Counted from the first letter of the stretch, positions 34,758-48,315 are shown. The stretch is 64,000 nt of DNA from Corynebacterium halotolerans YIM 70093 = DSM 44683 (GCF_000341345.1 NC_020302.1:476075-540074), one strand, 5' to 3'. The notes: a model not told the origin generated them from the letters alone. Program-made: numbers and translations.

Positions 34758-35426
34758 ATGCCCCGCTCGCTTCCCGGCCCGCAGCAACCGATCGTCGAGG
34801 TCCGCGGCGAAGCCGGGCGGTACGTGCCCGCCGACATGTGCTCCATCCGGCTGCGGGTGCGCAGCGAGCACCGGCTCGCCGATCGCGCCTACCGGCTCCG
34901 GAAGGAGGGCGTCGACGTCGTCCGGCAGGTGCTCGGCACCCTCGGCAGCCTCCGCGTGGAGGGCGAACGCCTCGACGAATCCACCTCCCACCGCGAGGGG
35001 GCCACCGTCGCCTCCTGGGGCGTGACCGTGACGGGTGCCGCCGGGGACCGCGGGGAACTGCGAGAGGTCATCGCCCGCCTGGCCGCCGTGGAGGACATCG
35101 GCGTCGACGGACCCGACTGGCAGCTCTCCCCGGCGTTGCGGGCGCAGGTGCGGCGGGAACTGCTGGCCGACGCCGCGCGCACCGCCCGCGCCGAGGCGGA
35201 GGTGCTTGCCGACGCTCTCGGCGGTACCGTCGGCCGTCTGCTCTACGTGACCGACCGGGATGATGCGGGGGACTGGCGCATCGAACAGACGGCGGCGGCC
35301 GGCCTCCTCCCGGACGGGGCGGCGGGAAATCTGCCCGAACGGACCCTGGAGCTGGACCTGGAGCCGGAGCGGATCGAGCTGACGGCGGCGGTGACCGCCG
35401 AGTTCGAGGTGGATTTCGCCGGCTGA
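34758..35426 (+). CDS. SIMPL domain (DUF541) protein
   Basis: Protein of 222 residues resembling the SIMPL/DUF541 family. The N-terminal QQPIVEVRGEAGRYVPADMCSIRLRVRSEHR resembles the SIMPL beta segment, followed by an alpha/beta region with REVIARLAAVEDIGVDGPDWQLSPALRAQVRRELLADAARTARAEAEVLADALGGTVGRLLYVTD. Unlike most SIMPL proteins it has no signal peptide, so it is probably cytoplasmic. ATG 34758 has AAGGAGG upstream. Its stop lies close to a reverse-strand small ORF. The family's biochemical role is unclear (stress-related in some bacteria). Confidence 0.75.
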   Translation: MPRSLPGPQQPIVEVRGEAGRYVPADMCSIRLRVRSEHRLADRAYRLRKEGVDVVRQVLGTLGSLRVEGERLDESTSHREGATVASWGVTVTGAAGDRGELREVIARLAAVEDIGVDGPDWQLSPALRAQVRRELLADAARTARAEAEVLADALGGTVGRLLYVTDRDDAGDWRIEQTAAAGLLPDGAAGNLPERTLELDLEPERIELTAAVTAEFEVDFAG

Positions 35427-35430
35427 CCGG

Positions 35431-35574
35431 TCAGTAGATCTCCTCCTCCGTGGCCGGGAACGGGGAGGGTTCCTCGGCCGGTGGCCACTCCTCCTCTTCC
35501 GTCCGGACGTGGGCGGTGCCGATGAGGCGGTCGCAGATGAGCATGGTGGGGTAGAAGGTCAGTCGGCCGAGCAT
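35431..35574 (-). CDS. Small acidic protein, 47 aa
   Basis: A short reverse-strand frame encodes a 47-residue peptide: a hydrophobic/basic start (MLGRLTFYPTMLICDRLIGTAHV), then an acidic Glu/Pro tail ending ATEEEIY. A good Shine-Dalgarno (AAGGGAGG) precedes it, with an in-frame GTG codon 2 codons upstream of the ATG as an alternative start. It is convergent with the SIMPL gene. No family is recognised. The ribosome site and clear amino-acid composition split suggest a real small gene. Confidence 0.5.
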   Translation of the reverse strand: MLGRLTFYPTMLICDRLIGTAHVRTEEEEWPPAEEPSPFPATEEEIY

Positions 35575-35800
35575 CACGATGATTTCCTCCCTTCAGGGGA
35601 ACACACCGGTTCCGGCCCACCCGGAGGGTGTGTACCCCGCACGTTACCCTTTCGTGGGCGAAACAGATGTATCAACAGGTACCAATGTCTCCGAACCGTT
35701 ACCGCTTTCAGTCCCATCAGGGGAAGGGGAGGAGTAGTGGGGTGTTGGCCCGCAACCGCCGCCCCCACGGCGGCCCCCGCGAGCGTCGCCACGCGGCGAT

Positions 35801-35830
35801 TTGGTACAGGCGCGAACTCTGCACTAACAT
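35801..35830 (+). promoter_or_regulatory. Putative rplJL promoter
   Basis: TTGGTA and TAACAT separated by 18 bp, giving a leader of about 235 nt before rplJ. It is in an otherwise gene-free stretch (35575-36070). Confidence 0.5.
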
Positions 35831-35979
35831 TCAACCCGAAGTTTGAACGGCCGTTTCCGGCCGAGCTCAAGTTTCACCGAAGACCGTCGGTCATCCGAGA
35901 GGATCGAAGGTTCCCGCACCATCGGGACGGCCCACGCAGGAGACACTTTCGAGCCACCACCTCCTTGTGGAGATGATGC

Positions 35980-36005
35980 GCCCTGTGCTCTTGCACGGGG
36001 CTTTT
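35980..36005 (+). promoter_or_regulatory. Attenuator-like hairpin in the rplJ leader
   Basis: A 9-bp stem (GCCCTGTGC / GCACGGGGC, one G-U pair) with a TCTT loop is followed directly by TTTT, about 66 nt before rplJ. An intrinsic-terminator shape in this leader fits the L10-leader autoregulation known for rplJL operons. Confidence 0.6.
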
Positions 36006-36070
36006 CTGTTGGGAACGACAGGAAGGCTCCGGCGGATCAAAACGACACGTAATTGGAAGGAGGCGTAGTA

Positions 36071-36589
36071 ATGGCAAACCCGAAGAACCAGGCCGAGCTC
36101 GCAGAGCTCAAGGGCAAGTTCGAGGAGGCATCCTCTGTCTTCCTCACCGAGTACCGCGGCCTGTCCGTCGCTCAGATCACTGAGCTGCGTGAGGCCCTCG
36201 GCTTCGATGTCCAGTACTCCGTCGCCAAGAACACCCTGATCAAGCTCGCTGCCCAGGAAAAGGGCATCGAGGGTCTTGACGAGCACCTCACCGGCCCGAC
36301 CGCCGTCGCCTTCATCAAGGGCGAGGCAGCGGTCGACGCCGCCAAGGTGATGAAGAAGTTCGCCTCGGACAACGAGGCGTTCATCGTCAAGGGTGGCTAC
36401 ATGGACGGCAACGCTCTGTCTGCCGACCAGGTTAAGGCCATCGCCGAGCTGGACAACCGCGAGACCACTCTCGCGAAGCTGGCCGGTGCCATGAAGGGCT
36501 CTCTGGCAAAGGCCGCAGGCCTGTTCAACGCTCCCGCTTCCCAGGTCGCACGCCTCTCGGCTGCGCTCCAGGAGAAGAAGGAAGCCTAA
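36071..36589 (+). CDS. rplJ: 50S ribosomal protein L10
   Basis: L10, the base of the L7/L12 stalk, 172 residues. It contains VFLTEYRGLSVAQITELREALG and the NTLIKLAAQEKGI segment, and a C-terminal helix that binds L12 dimers (ASQVARLSAALQEKKEA). ATG 36071 has GGAGG upstream; the start at 36053 is rejected. It follows the attenuator-type leader and precedes rplL by 94 bp. Confidence 0.97.
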   Translation: MANPKNQAELAELKGKFEEASSVFLTEYRGLSVAQITELREALGFDVQYSVAKNTLIKLAAQEKGIEGLDEHLTGPTAVAFIKGEAAVDAAKVMKKFASDNEAFIVKGGYMDGNALSADQVKAIAELDNRETTLAKLAGAMKGSLAKAAGLFNAPASQVARLSAALQEKKEA

Positions 36590-36683
36590 GACGTACCGCC
36601 GTCACCGGCGTACGCACCCCGCAAAGCTTTAACCCCACACTTCCGGGACCGGGGAACCGGTCCCACACAGAAAGGATGCCACC

Positions 36684-37070
36684 ATGGCTAAGCTCACCAA
36701 GGACGAGCTCATTGAGGCCTTCAAGGAGATGACCCTGATCGAGCTCTCCGAGTTCGTCAAGGAGTTCGAGGAGGTCTTCGACGTCACCGCTGCCGCCCCG
36801 GTCGCCGCTGCTGCCCCGGGTGCCGCCGGCGGCGAGGCTGCTGCCGCTGAGGAGCAGACCGAGTTCGACGTTGTTCTCGAGGATGCCGGCGCCAAGAAGA
36901 TCGGCGTGATCAAGGCTGTCCGCGAGCTCGTCTCCGGCCTGGGCCTGAAGGAGGCCAAGGAGCTCGTCGAGGGTGCCCCGAAGGCCATCCTCGAGGGTGC
37001 CTCCAAGGACGACGCCGAGGCTGCCAAGGCCAAGCTCGAAGAGGCCGGCGCCACCGTCAACCTCAAGTAA
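36684..37070 (+). CDS. rplL: 50S ribosomal protein L7/L12
   Basis: L12, 128 residues. The N-terminal dimerisation helices ([32 protein letters not shown]) are followed by an Ala-rich hinge ([18 protein letters not shown]) and the C-terminal domain [30 protein letters not shown] that recruits translation GTPases. ATG 36684 has AGAAAGGAT upstream. A terminator hairpin follows within 45 bp. Confidence 0.98.
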   Translation: MAKLTKDELIEAFKEMTLIELSEFVKEFEEVFDVTAAAPVAAAAPGAAGGEAAAAEEQTEFDVVLEDAGAKKIGVIKAVRELVSGLGLKEAKELVEGAPKAILEGASKDDAEAAKAKLEEAGATVNLK

Positions 37071-37108
37071 GATCCGACTCGTCGCCTGACGGCGCCGAGT
37101 TGACGAAA

Positions 37109-37152
37109 ACCCCGCACTCCTGCCGCATCCGCGGTGGGGGAGCGGGGTCTTT
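37109..37152 (+). terminator. Intrinsic terminator after rplL
   Basis: ACCCCGC (37109-37115) pairs with GCGGGGT (37142-37148), with further pairing inside (CCGC-ATCC-GCGG), and is followed by CTTTTG. It ends the rplJL transcript. Confidence 0.75.
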
Positions 37153-37191
37153 TGCGTTGGTGGGTCGGGGGGGGGCGTCTGGGCCGGGTGG

Positions 37192-37450
37192 ATTTTTCTC
37201 CGCACGGTCGGGGTTGGTTGCCGCTGTTCGGGTGTCGAGTGTGTGGATGAACGGACGCCTGGGGCGTGGGCTGGGCAGAGGTGTCGCTTCCTGCACACGG
37301 TCGGGGTTGGTTGCCGCTGTTCGGGTGTCGAGTGTGTGGATGAACGGACGCCTGGGACGTGGGCTGGGCAGAGGTGTCGCTTCCTGCACACGGTCGGGCC
37401 CAAGCGCCGCCGGCAGGGCATCGGTCGTGTGGAGGAACGGACGTGGTGCT
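37192..37450. repeat. Tandem 93-bp repeat with GTGTGGA boxes
   Basis: Copies 37204-37296 and 37297-37389 differ at one base of 93, with a degenerate third copy to about 37450. Each carries a GTGTGGATGAACGG box and the opposite-facing CTTCCTGCACACGG box. This is the same box pair as in the 25465-25820 array (GTGTGGAGGAACG / CTTCC..CACACG) but with different linkers. It lies between rplL and the PorA-family gene. Long reverse frames here are translations of the repeat. Confidence 0.88.
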
Positions 37451-37546
37451 CCCCGGCGGCCGGCCCGCAACCCGGGAAACATGCGGGGCCGTGCGGTGGG
37501 CGGGTTGGGTGTCGGGGCGTCGGTAAGCACAGGTAAACTCGCTGCC

Positions 37547-38518
37547 ATGCTGCCCAAGTCCCGCATCTTCTCAAGCCTCCTGCTCGGCCTCGGTGTCGCG
37601 TTGCTGGTGGCGGGACTGGTGGCACCCCGGTTCTTCCATGCCGACGGCCGCCTGCCGCTGGATCTGGAGGCCACCACCTGGACGCTGGAGGATCCGGAGG
37701 CCCAGAGCCGGCTCAACGTCGATGGCCGGGTGCTCGACGTGCCCGTCACCCGTCAGCTGCACCTGGAGGTCCAGGCCCCCGCCGACGAGGAAGAGACGAC
37801 CGTGCGCATCGGCGAGACCACCATGCGTGAGAGTCGGCAGGACGAACTGGACCGGCTGATCTCTGCGGCGGTGTGGAACTACCGCATCGACCGAGTCACC
37901 GGCGAGGCGACCTCCCCGGCGACGCTGACCGACCAGCTGGCCGCCCCCACCGCCGAGGTCGACGTCGACGGTCTGTGGCTGAAGTTCCCCACGAACGCCG
38001 AGCAGACCACCTACGACGTATTCGATCCCCTCCTGCGTGAATCCCGGCCGGCCGTCTTCGCCGAGGAGCTCGAGATGGACGGGCGCACCGTCTACCGCTA
38101 CCACCAGGAGATCGAGCCGACCAACGTGGCCCAGCTCTACGCTGGCCTCGGCAACACCACGATCCTCTCCGAGGAGGACGGTTCGACCACCCAGGGCTAC
38201 CTGTTTCACTCCGCCAGCCGCGATATCTTCGTGGATCAGGTCTCCGGCATGGTCGTCGAGATCCGCGCGAGCATCGACGACTACTACGGCACCGCCGACG
38301 GCGAGAAGCGTGAGCAGGTGCTGGCCTTCGACGGCGGGATGCCGCAGGAGCAGATCGACGCTCTGCTGGACCAGGCGGCGAGTATCAGTGACGTGACGGT
38401 CTCGCAGACCATCCGGTGGGTTATCGTGGGAATCGGCGCGGTACTCGCCCTGATCGGTCTCGCCGGTGCCTTCGGTGCCTTCGGTGGGCGTCGGAAGGCG
38501 GGCTCCACCACCGACTAG
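37547..38518 (+). CDS. PorA-family (DUF3068) membrane protein
   Basis: Envelope protein of 323 residues. It has an N-terminal hydrophobic segment (residues about 6-26, IFSSLLLGLGVALLVAGLVAP), a long extracytoplasmic beta-rich domain (including TTYDVFDPLLRESRPAVF and YRYHQEIEPTNVAQLYA) and a C-terminal membrane helix (about 294-316, WVIVGIGAVLALIGLAGAFGAF) ending in a basic tail. This is the DUF3068/PorA-family architecture common in mycolate actinobacteria. ATG 37547 starts MLPKSRIFSS; upstream in-frame codons lie in the repeat array and are rejected. A role as a channel or envelope protein is inferred from family name only. Confidence 0.8.
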   Translation: MLPKSRIFSSLLLGLGVALLVAGLVAPRFFHADGRLPLDLEATTWTLEDPEAQSRLNVDGRVLDVPVTRQLHLEVQAPADEEETTVRIGETTMRESRQDELDRLISAAVWNYRIDRVTGEATSPATLTDQLAAPTAEVDVDGLWLKFPTNAEQTTYDVFDPLLRESRPAVFAEELEMDGRTVYRYHQEIEPTNVAQLYAGLGNTTILSEEDGSTTQGYLFHSASRDIFVDQVSGMVVEIRASIDDYYGTADGEKREQVLAFDGGMPQEQIDALLDQAASISDVTVSQTIRWVIVGIGAVLALIGLAGAFGAFGGRRKAGSTTD

Positions 38519-38587
38519 CGTTCCGTTGTTGCATGTCCCACAGGGTGGCGTGATAGAGTCCCCGCCAACCCGGGATTCCTTCTTCCC

Positions 38588-38614
38588 TTTACATTTGGTG
38601 CGCAATGATATAGG
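38588..38614 (+). promoter_or_regulatory. Putative rpoBC promoter
   Basis: TTTACA and TATAGG separated by 15 bp, about 200 bp before rpoB, within an AT-rich island. A second weak candidate is TTGACA at about 38690. Either could be used. Confidence 0.3.
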
Positions 38615-38815
38615 CTACTTCGTTGCGCTGGAATTCGTCTCTGGCAACACAGAAACCTTGTCCGCCCGGTCCTGAAAACACCGACTTGACAAGGTGATTT
38701 TGTGCTATCTGGGGACGGTAATTCCACAGCAGACCGAATGCTAAAAATACCAGCGGTTTCGACGATTGTATGCCAGAGCAGTCGCCGTCCGCGTGAGGTG
38801 CTGGAAGGACCCATC

Positions 38816-41800
38816 TTGGCAGTCTCCCGCCAGACCAAGTCAGTGGCCGACATCCCCGGGGCGGCGAAGCGTTACTCCTTCGCGAAGCTCTCCGAGCCCA
38901 TCGAGGTGCCGGGTCTCCTTGACCTGCAGCGCGACTCCTTCGCGTGGCTGATCGGCTCGTCCGAGTGGCGCGCCCGCCAGCAGGAGGAGCGCGGTCCCGA
39001 GACCCGTGTCACCAGTGGTCTCGAGGACATCCTCGACGAACTCTCCCCGATTCAGGACTACTCGGGGAACATGTCGCTGTCCCTGTCCGAGCCGCGCTTC
39101 GAGCCCGTGAAGAACACGATCGACGAGTGCAAGGACAAGGACATCAACTACTCCGCCCCACTCTATGTGACCGCGGAGTTCATCAACAACGACACCCAGG
39201 AGATCAAGTCCCAGACCGTCTTCATCGGCGATTTCCCGATGATGACCGACAAGGGCACGTTCATCGTCAACGGCACCGAGCGAGTCGTCGTCTCTCAGCT
39301 CGTGCGTTCCCCGGGCGTCTACTTCGACCAGACGATCGACAAGTCGACCGAGCGTCCGCTGCACTCCGTGAAGGTCATCCCCTCCCGCGGTGCGTGGCTC
39401 GAGTTCGACGTCGACAAGCGCGACACCGTCGGTGTCCGCATCGACCGCAAGCGCCGCCAGCCGGTCACCGTCCTGCTGAAGGCGCTGGGCTGGACCGCCG
39501 AGCAGATCACCGAGCGCTTCGGGTTCTCCGAGCTCATGATGTCCACCCTGGAGTCCGACGGCGTGGCCAACACCGACGAGGCCCTGCTGGAGATCTACCG
39601 CAAGCAGCGCCCGGGCGAGCAGCCGACCCGCGATCTCGCGCAGTCCCTGCTCGACAACGCCTTCTTCCGTCCGAAGCGCTACGACCTGGCCAAGGTCGGT
39701 CGCTACAAGGTCAACCGCAAGCTCGGTCTGGGCGGTGACGACGAGGGGCTGATGACCCTGACGGAGGAGGACATCGCCACCACCCTGGAGTACCTCGTCC
39801 GCCTCCACGTCGGCGAGCGCACCATGACCTCCCCGACCGGCGAGACCATCCCGGTCTCCACCGACGACATCGACCACTTCGGCAACCGTCGTCTGCGCAC
39901 CGTCGGCGAGCTCATCCAGAACCAGGTCCGCGTGGGCCTGTCCCGTATGGAGCGCGTCGTCCGCGAGCGCATGACCACCCAGGACGCCGAGTCGATCACC
40001 CCGACCTCGCTGATCAACGTCCGCCCGGTCTCCGCGGCGATCCGCGAGTTCTTCGGCACCTCGCAGCTGTCCCAGTTCATGGACCAGAACAACTCGCTGT
40101 CGGGCCTGACCCACAAGCGTCGTCTGTCCGCCCTCGGCCCGGGTGGTCTGTCCCGTGAGCGCGCCGGCATCGAGGTCCGTGACGTCCACCCGTCGCACTA
40201 CGGCCGCATGTGCCCGATCGAGACCCCTGAGGGGCCGAACATCGGTCTGATCGGTTCGCTGTCCTCCTACGCCCGCGTCAATGCGTTCGGTTTCATCGAG
40301 ACCCCGTACCGCAAGGTCGTTGACGGCAAGCTGACCGACGAGATCCACTACCTGACCGCCGACGAGGAGGACCGCTACGCCATTGCGCAGGCGTCCATCA
40401 TCGTCGACGCCGACGGCAACATCTCCGACGACCAGCGCATCGAGGTCCGCGTCAAGGACGGTGACATCCAGGTCACCAACGCCCAGGGCGTGAACTACAT
40501 GGACGTCTCCCCGCGCCAGATGGTCTCCGTCGGCACGGCGATGATTCCGTTCCTCGAGCACGACGACGCCAACCGTGCCCTCATGGGCGCGAACATGCAG
40601 AAGCAGGCCGTCCCGCTGATCCGCGCCGAGGCACCCTACGTGGGCACCGGCATGGAGCTGCGCTCCGCCTACGACGCCGGTGACATGGTCATCAGCCCGA
40701 AGGCCGGCGTCGTGGAGAACATGTCCGCCGACTTCATCACCGTGATGGACGACGAGGGCATCCGCGACACCTACCTGCTGCGCAAGTTCGAGCGCACCAA
40801 CCAGGGCACCTGCTACAACCAGACCCCGCTGGTCAACATCGGCGACCGCGTCGAGGCCGGCCAGGTGCTGGCCGACGGCCCGGGCACCCACAACGGCGAG
40901 ATGTCGCTCGGCCGCAACCTGCTGGTCGCCTTCATGCCGTGGGAGGGCCACAACTACGAGGACGCGATCATCCTCTCCCAGCGCATCGTGGAGGAGGACG
41001 TGCTCACCTCGATCCACATCGAGGAGCACGAGATCGACGCCCGCGACACCAAGCTCGGCGCCGAGGAGATCACCCGGGAGATCCCGAACGTCTCCGAGGA
41101 CGTGCTCAAGGACCTCGACGACCGCGGCATCATCCGCATCGGTGCCGACGTCCGCGACGGCGACATCCTGGTCGGCAAGGTCACCCCGAAGGGCGAGACC
41201 GAGCTGACCCCGGAGGAGCGCCTGCTGCGCGCCATCTTCGGCGAGAAGGCCCGCGAGGTGCGCGACACCTCCATGCGCGTGCCGCACGGTGAGACCGGCA
41301 AGGTCATCGGCGTGCGCCGCTTCTCCCGCGAGGACGACGACGATCTGGCCCCGGGCGTCAACGAGATGATCCGCGTCTACGTCGCCCAGAAGCGCAAGAT
41401 CCAGGACGGCGACAAGCTCGCCGGCCGCCACGGCAACAAGGGCGTCGTGGGCAAGATCCTGGCGCCGGAGGACATGCCGTTCATGCCGGACGGCACCCCG
41501 GTGGACATCATCCTGAACACCCACGGTGTCCCGCGTCGTATGAACATCGGCCAGGTCCTGGAGATCCACCTGGGCTGGCTGGCCGCCGCCGGTTGGCAGG
41601 TGGACCCGGAGGACGTCAAGAACGCCGAGCTGCTCAAGACCCTGCCCGAGGAGCTCTACAACGTGCCGGCCGGCTCGCTGACCGCCACGCCGGTGTTCGA
41701 CGGTGCCTCCAACGAGGAGCTGTCCGGCCTGCTGGCCAACTCCCGTCCGAACCGCGACGGCGAGGTCATGGTCGACGAGCACGGCAAGGCCACGCTCTTC

Positions 41801-42298
41801 GACGGCCGCTCCGGCGAGCCCTTCCCGTACCCGGTCTCGGTGGGCTACATGTACATGCTCAAGCTCCACCACCTGGTCGACGAGAAGATCCACGCCCGTT
41901 CCACCGGCCCGTACTCCATGATCACCCAGCAGCCGCTGGGCGGTAAGGCCCAGTTCGGTGGCCAGCGCTTCGGCGAGATGGAGGTGTGGGCGATGCAGGC
42001 ATACGGCGCCGCCTACACCCTGCAGGAGCTGCTGACGATCAAGTCCGATGACGTGGTCGGCCGCGTGAAGGTCTACGAGGCCATCGTCAAGGGTGAGAAC
42101 ATCCCGGACCCGGGTATCCCGGAGTCCTTCAAGGTTCTGCTCAAGGAGCTGCAGTCCCTGTGCCTGAACGTGGAGGTCCTCTCCACCGACGGCACGCCGA
42201 TGGAACTGTCCGGCTCCGACGACGATGACGACGCCGCCGGTTCCTCGCTGGGCATCAACCTGTCCCGCGACGAGCGCTCCGACGCCGACATCGCCTAG
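38816..42298 (+). CDS. rpoB: RNA polymerase beta subunit RpoB
   Basis: RNA polymerase catalytic subunit, about 1160 residues. All standard blocks are visible, including the rifampicin pocket [26 protein letters not shown] with wild-type His (40112-40114) and Ser (40127-40129) at the common resistance positions. The active-site segment [13 protein letters not shown] and the C-terminal [18 protein letters not shown] also appear. TTG 38816 is chosen because GGAAGG ends 7 bases upstream; GTG 38798 (VLEGPI-) is the conventional alternative, as in mycobacteria. It precedes rpoC by 114 bp. No rifampicin-resistance change is seen. Confidence 0.97.
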   Translation: MAVSRQTKSVADIPGAAKRYSFAKLSEPIEVPGLLDLQRDSFAWLIGSSEWRARQQEERGPETRVTSGLEDILDELSPIQDYSGNMSLSLSEPRFEPVKNTIDECKDKDINYSAPLYVTAEFINNDTQEIKSQTVFIGDFPMMTDKGTFIVNGTERVVVSQLVRSPGVYFDQTIDKSTERPLHSVKVIPSRGAWLEFDVDKRDTVGVRIDRKRRQPVTVLLKALGWTAEQITERFGFSELMMSTLESDGVANTDEALLEIYRKQRPGEQPTRDLAQSLLDNAFFRPKRYDLAKVGRYKVNRKLGLGGDDEGLMTLTEEDIATTLEYLVRLHVGERTMTSPTGETIPVSTDDIDHFGNRRLRTVGELIQNQVRVGLSRMERVVRERMTTQDAESITPTSLINVRPVSAAIREFFGTSQLSQFMDQNNSLSGLTHKRRLSALGPGGLSRERAGIEVRDVHPSHYGRMCPIETPEGPNIGLIGSLSSYARVNAFGFIETPYRKVVDGKLTDEIHYLTADEEDRYAIAQASIIVDADGNISDDQRIEVRVKDGDIQVTNAQGVNYMDVSPRQMVSVGTAMIPFLEHDDANRALMGANMQKQAVPLIRAEAPYVGTGMELRSAYDAGDMVISPKAGVVENMSADFITVMDDEGIRDTYLLRKFERTNQGTCYNQTPLVNIGDRVEAGQVLADGPGTHNGEMSLGRNLLVAFMPWEGHNYEDAIILSQRIVEEDVLTSIHIEEHEIDARDTKLGAEEITREIPNVSEDVLKDLDDRGIIRIGADVRDGDILVGKVTPKGETELTPEERLLRAIFGEKAREVRDTSMRVPHGETGKVIGVRRFSREDDDDLAPGVNEMIRVYVAQKRKIQDGDKLAGRHGNKGVVGKILAPEDMPFMPDGTPVDIILNTHGVPRRMNIGQVLEIHLGWLAAAGWQVDPEDVKNAELLKTLPEELYNVPAGSLTATPVFDGASNEELSGLLANSRPNRDGEVMVDEHGKATLFDGRSGEPFPYPVSVGYMYMLKLHHLVDEKIHARSTGPYSMITQQPLGGKAQFGGQRFGEMEVWAMQAYGAAYTLQELLTIKSDDVVGRVKVYEAIVKGENIPDPGIPESFKVLLKELQSLCLNVEVLSTDGTPMELSGSDDDDDAAGSSLGINLSRDERSDADIA

Positions 42299-42412
42299 CC
42301 GCCAGGTTCGACGCGGGCGTCGCCAAGCGACACCCGCCGTCGGGCGAACCAACTAGCTAACCCTGATATACGCCATTCAATCCCTCCCTCACCGGAGGGG
42401 AAAGGGAGTTAC

Positions 42413-46423
<4,011 letters not shown>

Positions 46424-46460
46424 GAGCCGACCCCCGGTGAGGGGGAATCCTCATCACCGA

Positions 46461-46502
46461 GCCCGCCCCCGGCAATGAAGCCGGGGGCGGGCTTTCGTTT
46501 TG
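46461..46502 (+). terminator. Intrinsic terminator after rpoC
   Basis: Perfect 13-bp stem (GCCCGCCCCCGGC / GCCGGGGGCGGGC), AATGAA loop, then TTTCGTTTT. It is a strong terminator ending rpoBC, facing the reverse-strand DUF1707 gene. Confidence 0.93.
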
Positions 46503-46555
46503 CAGGGGCGTTCCATTATGGGCGGGTCCCATAATGGGGCGTCCGGAAAGGGGAT

Positions 46556-47239
46556 CTAATCGGTCGATTCCCGACGGGCGCGCCGCATCGTCACGGCGCC
46601 CATCAGTCCGAGACCGTTGATCCGGATGACCGGGGCGTTGGTCGGCAGTTCTTCCATGGAGTCGAGCACGTCCTCGTCCTCCTCAATGTCAAAGGCGCCC
46701 ATGACGCCGACGCCGTCGTTGATGACGCGGACATCGTGGGGGACGATGATGTCCGTGCCGCCCATGAGGGCAACCGCGGTGATGGTCGTCTCGTGGGCGT
46801 GGAAACGGGCCCGGCGCAGGTCCAGATCCGTTCCACCCATTACCGCGATGCTGACGTGATGGGGTGCGCACAGCCAGTCGCCGCGCTTGCCGCTGCCGCC
46901 CATCAGCGCGAGGGTGAAGGACTGGCCACCGGGTTCGCCGGTGACCTGCCGGCTGGCGGTGTCCGTCCCGGTGTCGGGCGGATACCGTCCGGGTTCCGGA
47001 GTGCGCTCGGGGCGCACCGCCGGTGGTGGGGCGGCGAGGACGCGGGCGGGGTCGGGCATCAGGTCAATCAACGGGTCGAGCAGCTCGTCGTGGTGTTTGG
47101 CCACCCACACCCGCTTCGTGCGTTCGTCGAATTCCCCGTAGTCGAGCTGGCCGCGCGCGAAGGCGTCGCTCAGGGCGGCGGCGACGCGGTGGCGGTCGTC
47201 GTCACTGGCGCGCATCGGGGGAGGGGCACCGTCGCTCAT
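46556..47239 (-). CDS. DUF1707 / LiaF-like cell-wall-stress protein, copy 1
   Basis: Protein of 227 residues with an N-terminal DUF1707 SHOCT-like helix pair (MRASDDDRHRVAAALSDAFARGQLDYGEFDERTKRVWVAKHHDELLDPLIDLM). A Pro-rich linker and a C-terminal beta-helix of the LiaF/DUF2154 type follow, built of repeated VMGG/GVMGAFDI turns. No transmembrane segment. ATG 47239 (MSDGAPPPM). Its paralogue lies 61 bp upstream on the same strand, so the two are probably co-transcribed. Such proteins are linked to membrane-stress sensing, but none of the partner sensor kinases are here. Confidence 0.8.
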   Translation of the reverse strand: MSDGAPPPMRASDDDRHRVAAALSDAFARGQLDYGEFDERTKRVWVAKHHDELLDPLIDLMPDPARVLAAPPPAVRPERTPEPGRYPPDTGTDTASRQVTGEPGGQSFTLALMGGSGKRGDWLCAPHHVSIAVMGGTDLDLRRARFHAHETTITAVALMGGTDIIVPHDVRVINDGVGVMGAFDIEEDEDVLDSMEELPTNAPVIRINGLGLMGAVTMRRARRESTD

Positions 47240-47300
47240 GGCCCCGATTCTACGCAGCCCCATGCCGGGGCGTGGGCTGTTTCAGCGCCCCCGGCCCCGA

Positions 47301-47972
47301 CTAATCCCCGGATTCACGGGGGACCCGTCGGATGCCCACGGATCCCAACAGGCCCAGTCCACGTACCCGGACCACGGGGGCGTCTGCGGGCAGATCACGT
47401 TGGGCGACGGTGACCTTCTTGTCCTCGGTGACCTCGAAGGCACCGAGTACCCCGTACCCGTCGCCGATGACGAGGACATCCTCCGGGACGAGGATCTCCA
47501 CCGCCCCCAGCACGCCGAACGCGTTGATGGTGGTCTCCGCGCAGGTCAGACGGGCGAGCCGCAGGTCGATCACGGTGCTGCCCAGCATCGCCGTCGTGTG
47601 GTGCGTGGGGGAGCACAGCCAGTCACCGCGCTTCTGGGACATGCCCAGCAGGGAGAAGGTGAGTGATTGCCCTCCCGGTTCGCCGGTAACCTGCTGGCGG
47701 GCGGTTTCCGCGCCTGCCCGGGGCGACCGGGGAGCGGTCCGCGGGCGGGGTGCCGGCGCGCGGTCCTCGAGGATGCGGGCCGGGTCGGGCAGCAGGTCGC
47801 TGAGCGGGGCGAACAGCTCGTCCCGGTACCTGGCGGACCACACCTGCTCCGTGCGGGCGTCGAGCTCCCCGTAGTCGAGCTGGCCGCGGGCGAAGGCGTC
47901 GCTCAACGCGGCAGCGACGCGGCGGCGATCGTCGTCGCTCGCGCGCAGCCTCGGGGTTCCACCGTCGCTCAT
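47301..47972 (-). CDS. DUF1707 / LiaF-like cell-wall-stress protein, copy 2
   Basis: Tandem paralogue of the preceding gene, 223 residues. It has the same DUF1707 start (LRASDDDRRRVAAALSDAFARGQLDYGELDARTEQVW) and a LiaF-like beta-helix (GVLGAVEILVPEDVLVIGDGYGVLGAFEV). The linker is shorter and more Arg/Pro-rich. ATG 47972 (MSDGGTPRL) is chosen over the longer in-frame extension, which is Arg-rich and implausible. The block lies between rpoC and rpsL, the usual corynebacterial position. Confidence 0.8.
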   Translation of the reverse strand: MSDGGTPRLRASDDDRRRVAAALSDAFARGQLDYGELDARTEQVWSARYRDELFAPLSDLLPDPARILEDRAPAPRPRTAPRSPRAGAETARQQVTGEPGGQSLTFSLLGMSQKRGDWLCSPTHHTTAMLGSTVIDLRLARLTCAETTINAFGVLGAVEILVPEDVLVIGDGYGVLGAFEVTEDKKVTVAQRDLPADAPVVRVRGLGLLGSVGIRRVPRESGD

Positions 47973-48095
47973 GGCCCCGATCCTACGACGGCGTCCCCGT
48001 CTGCGCGCCGCCTTCCGGTTCGCGTTCACTCCGGCTCCCGGACGGTGCGGGGCAGGGGAGCGCGGCGGCCGCCCGATTGGCCATCGAACGGGATT

Positions 48096-48124
48096 TTGGT
48101 GTATCGGCGTCCCTGCTGTAGCAT
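48096..48124 (+). promoter_or_regulatory. Putative rpsL-rpsG promoter
   Basis: TTGGTG and TAGCAT separated by 17 bp, 190 bp before rpsL. The spacing is ideal for sigma-A; the remaining leader is unannotated. Confidence 0.55.
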
Positions 48125-48315
48125 TCCTCTCTAGTCCCACGTCTCCATGGTGGGAGTCTGACTTTTTCCCCGGTAGGCCAGCGAGAGCGGCTGACTGGGT
48201 TTCACCTGTTTAAAAGCAAATCACGGTGTCGCATGAAAAAGCAGGCGAGGAATGCGTAAGTTTTCTCGGTCGGCACATCCGGCCGGATATGCCGATCAAC
48301 ACAGAAAGACGGTTC

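Noticed and set aside
36525..37625. Reverse-strand frame with repeated peptide RKRHLCPAH...VRSSTHS
   Set aside because: The repeated peptide is simply a translation of the 93-bp DNA repeat, crossing rplL on the other strand.
40066..40143. Rifampicin-resistance changes in rpoB
   Set aside because: All key positions read as wild type (His, Ser and Asp retained).
38840..42352. Long reverse-strand open frame opposite rpoB
   Set aside because: Same reason as rpoC: shadow frame of a highly conserved gene.
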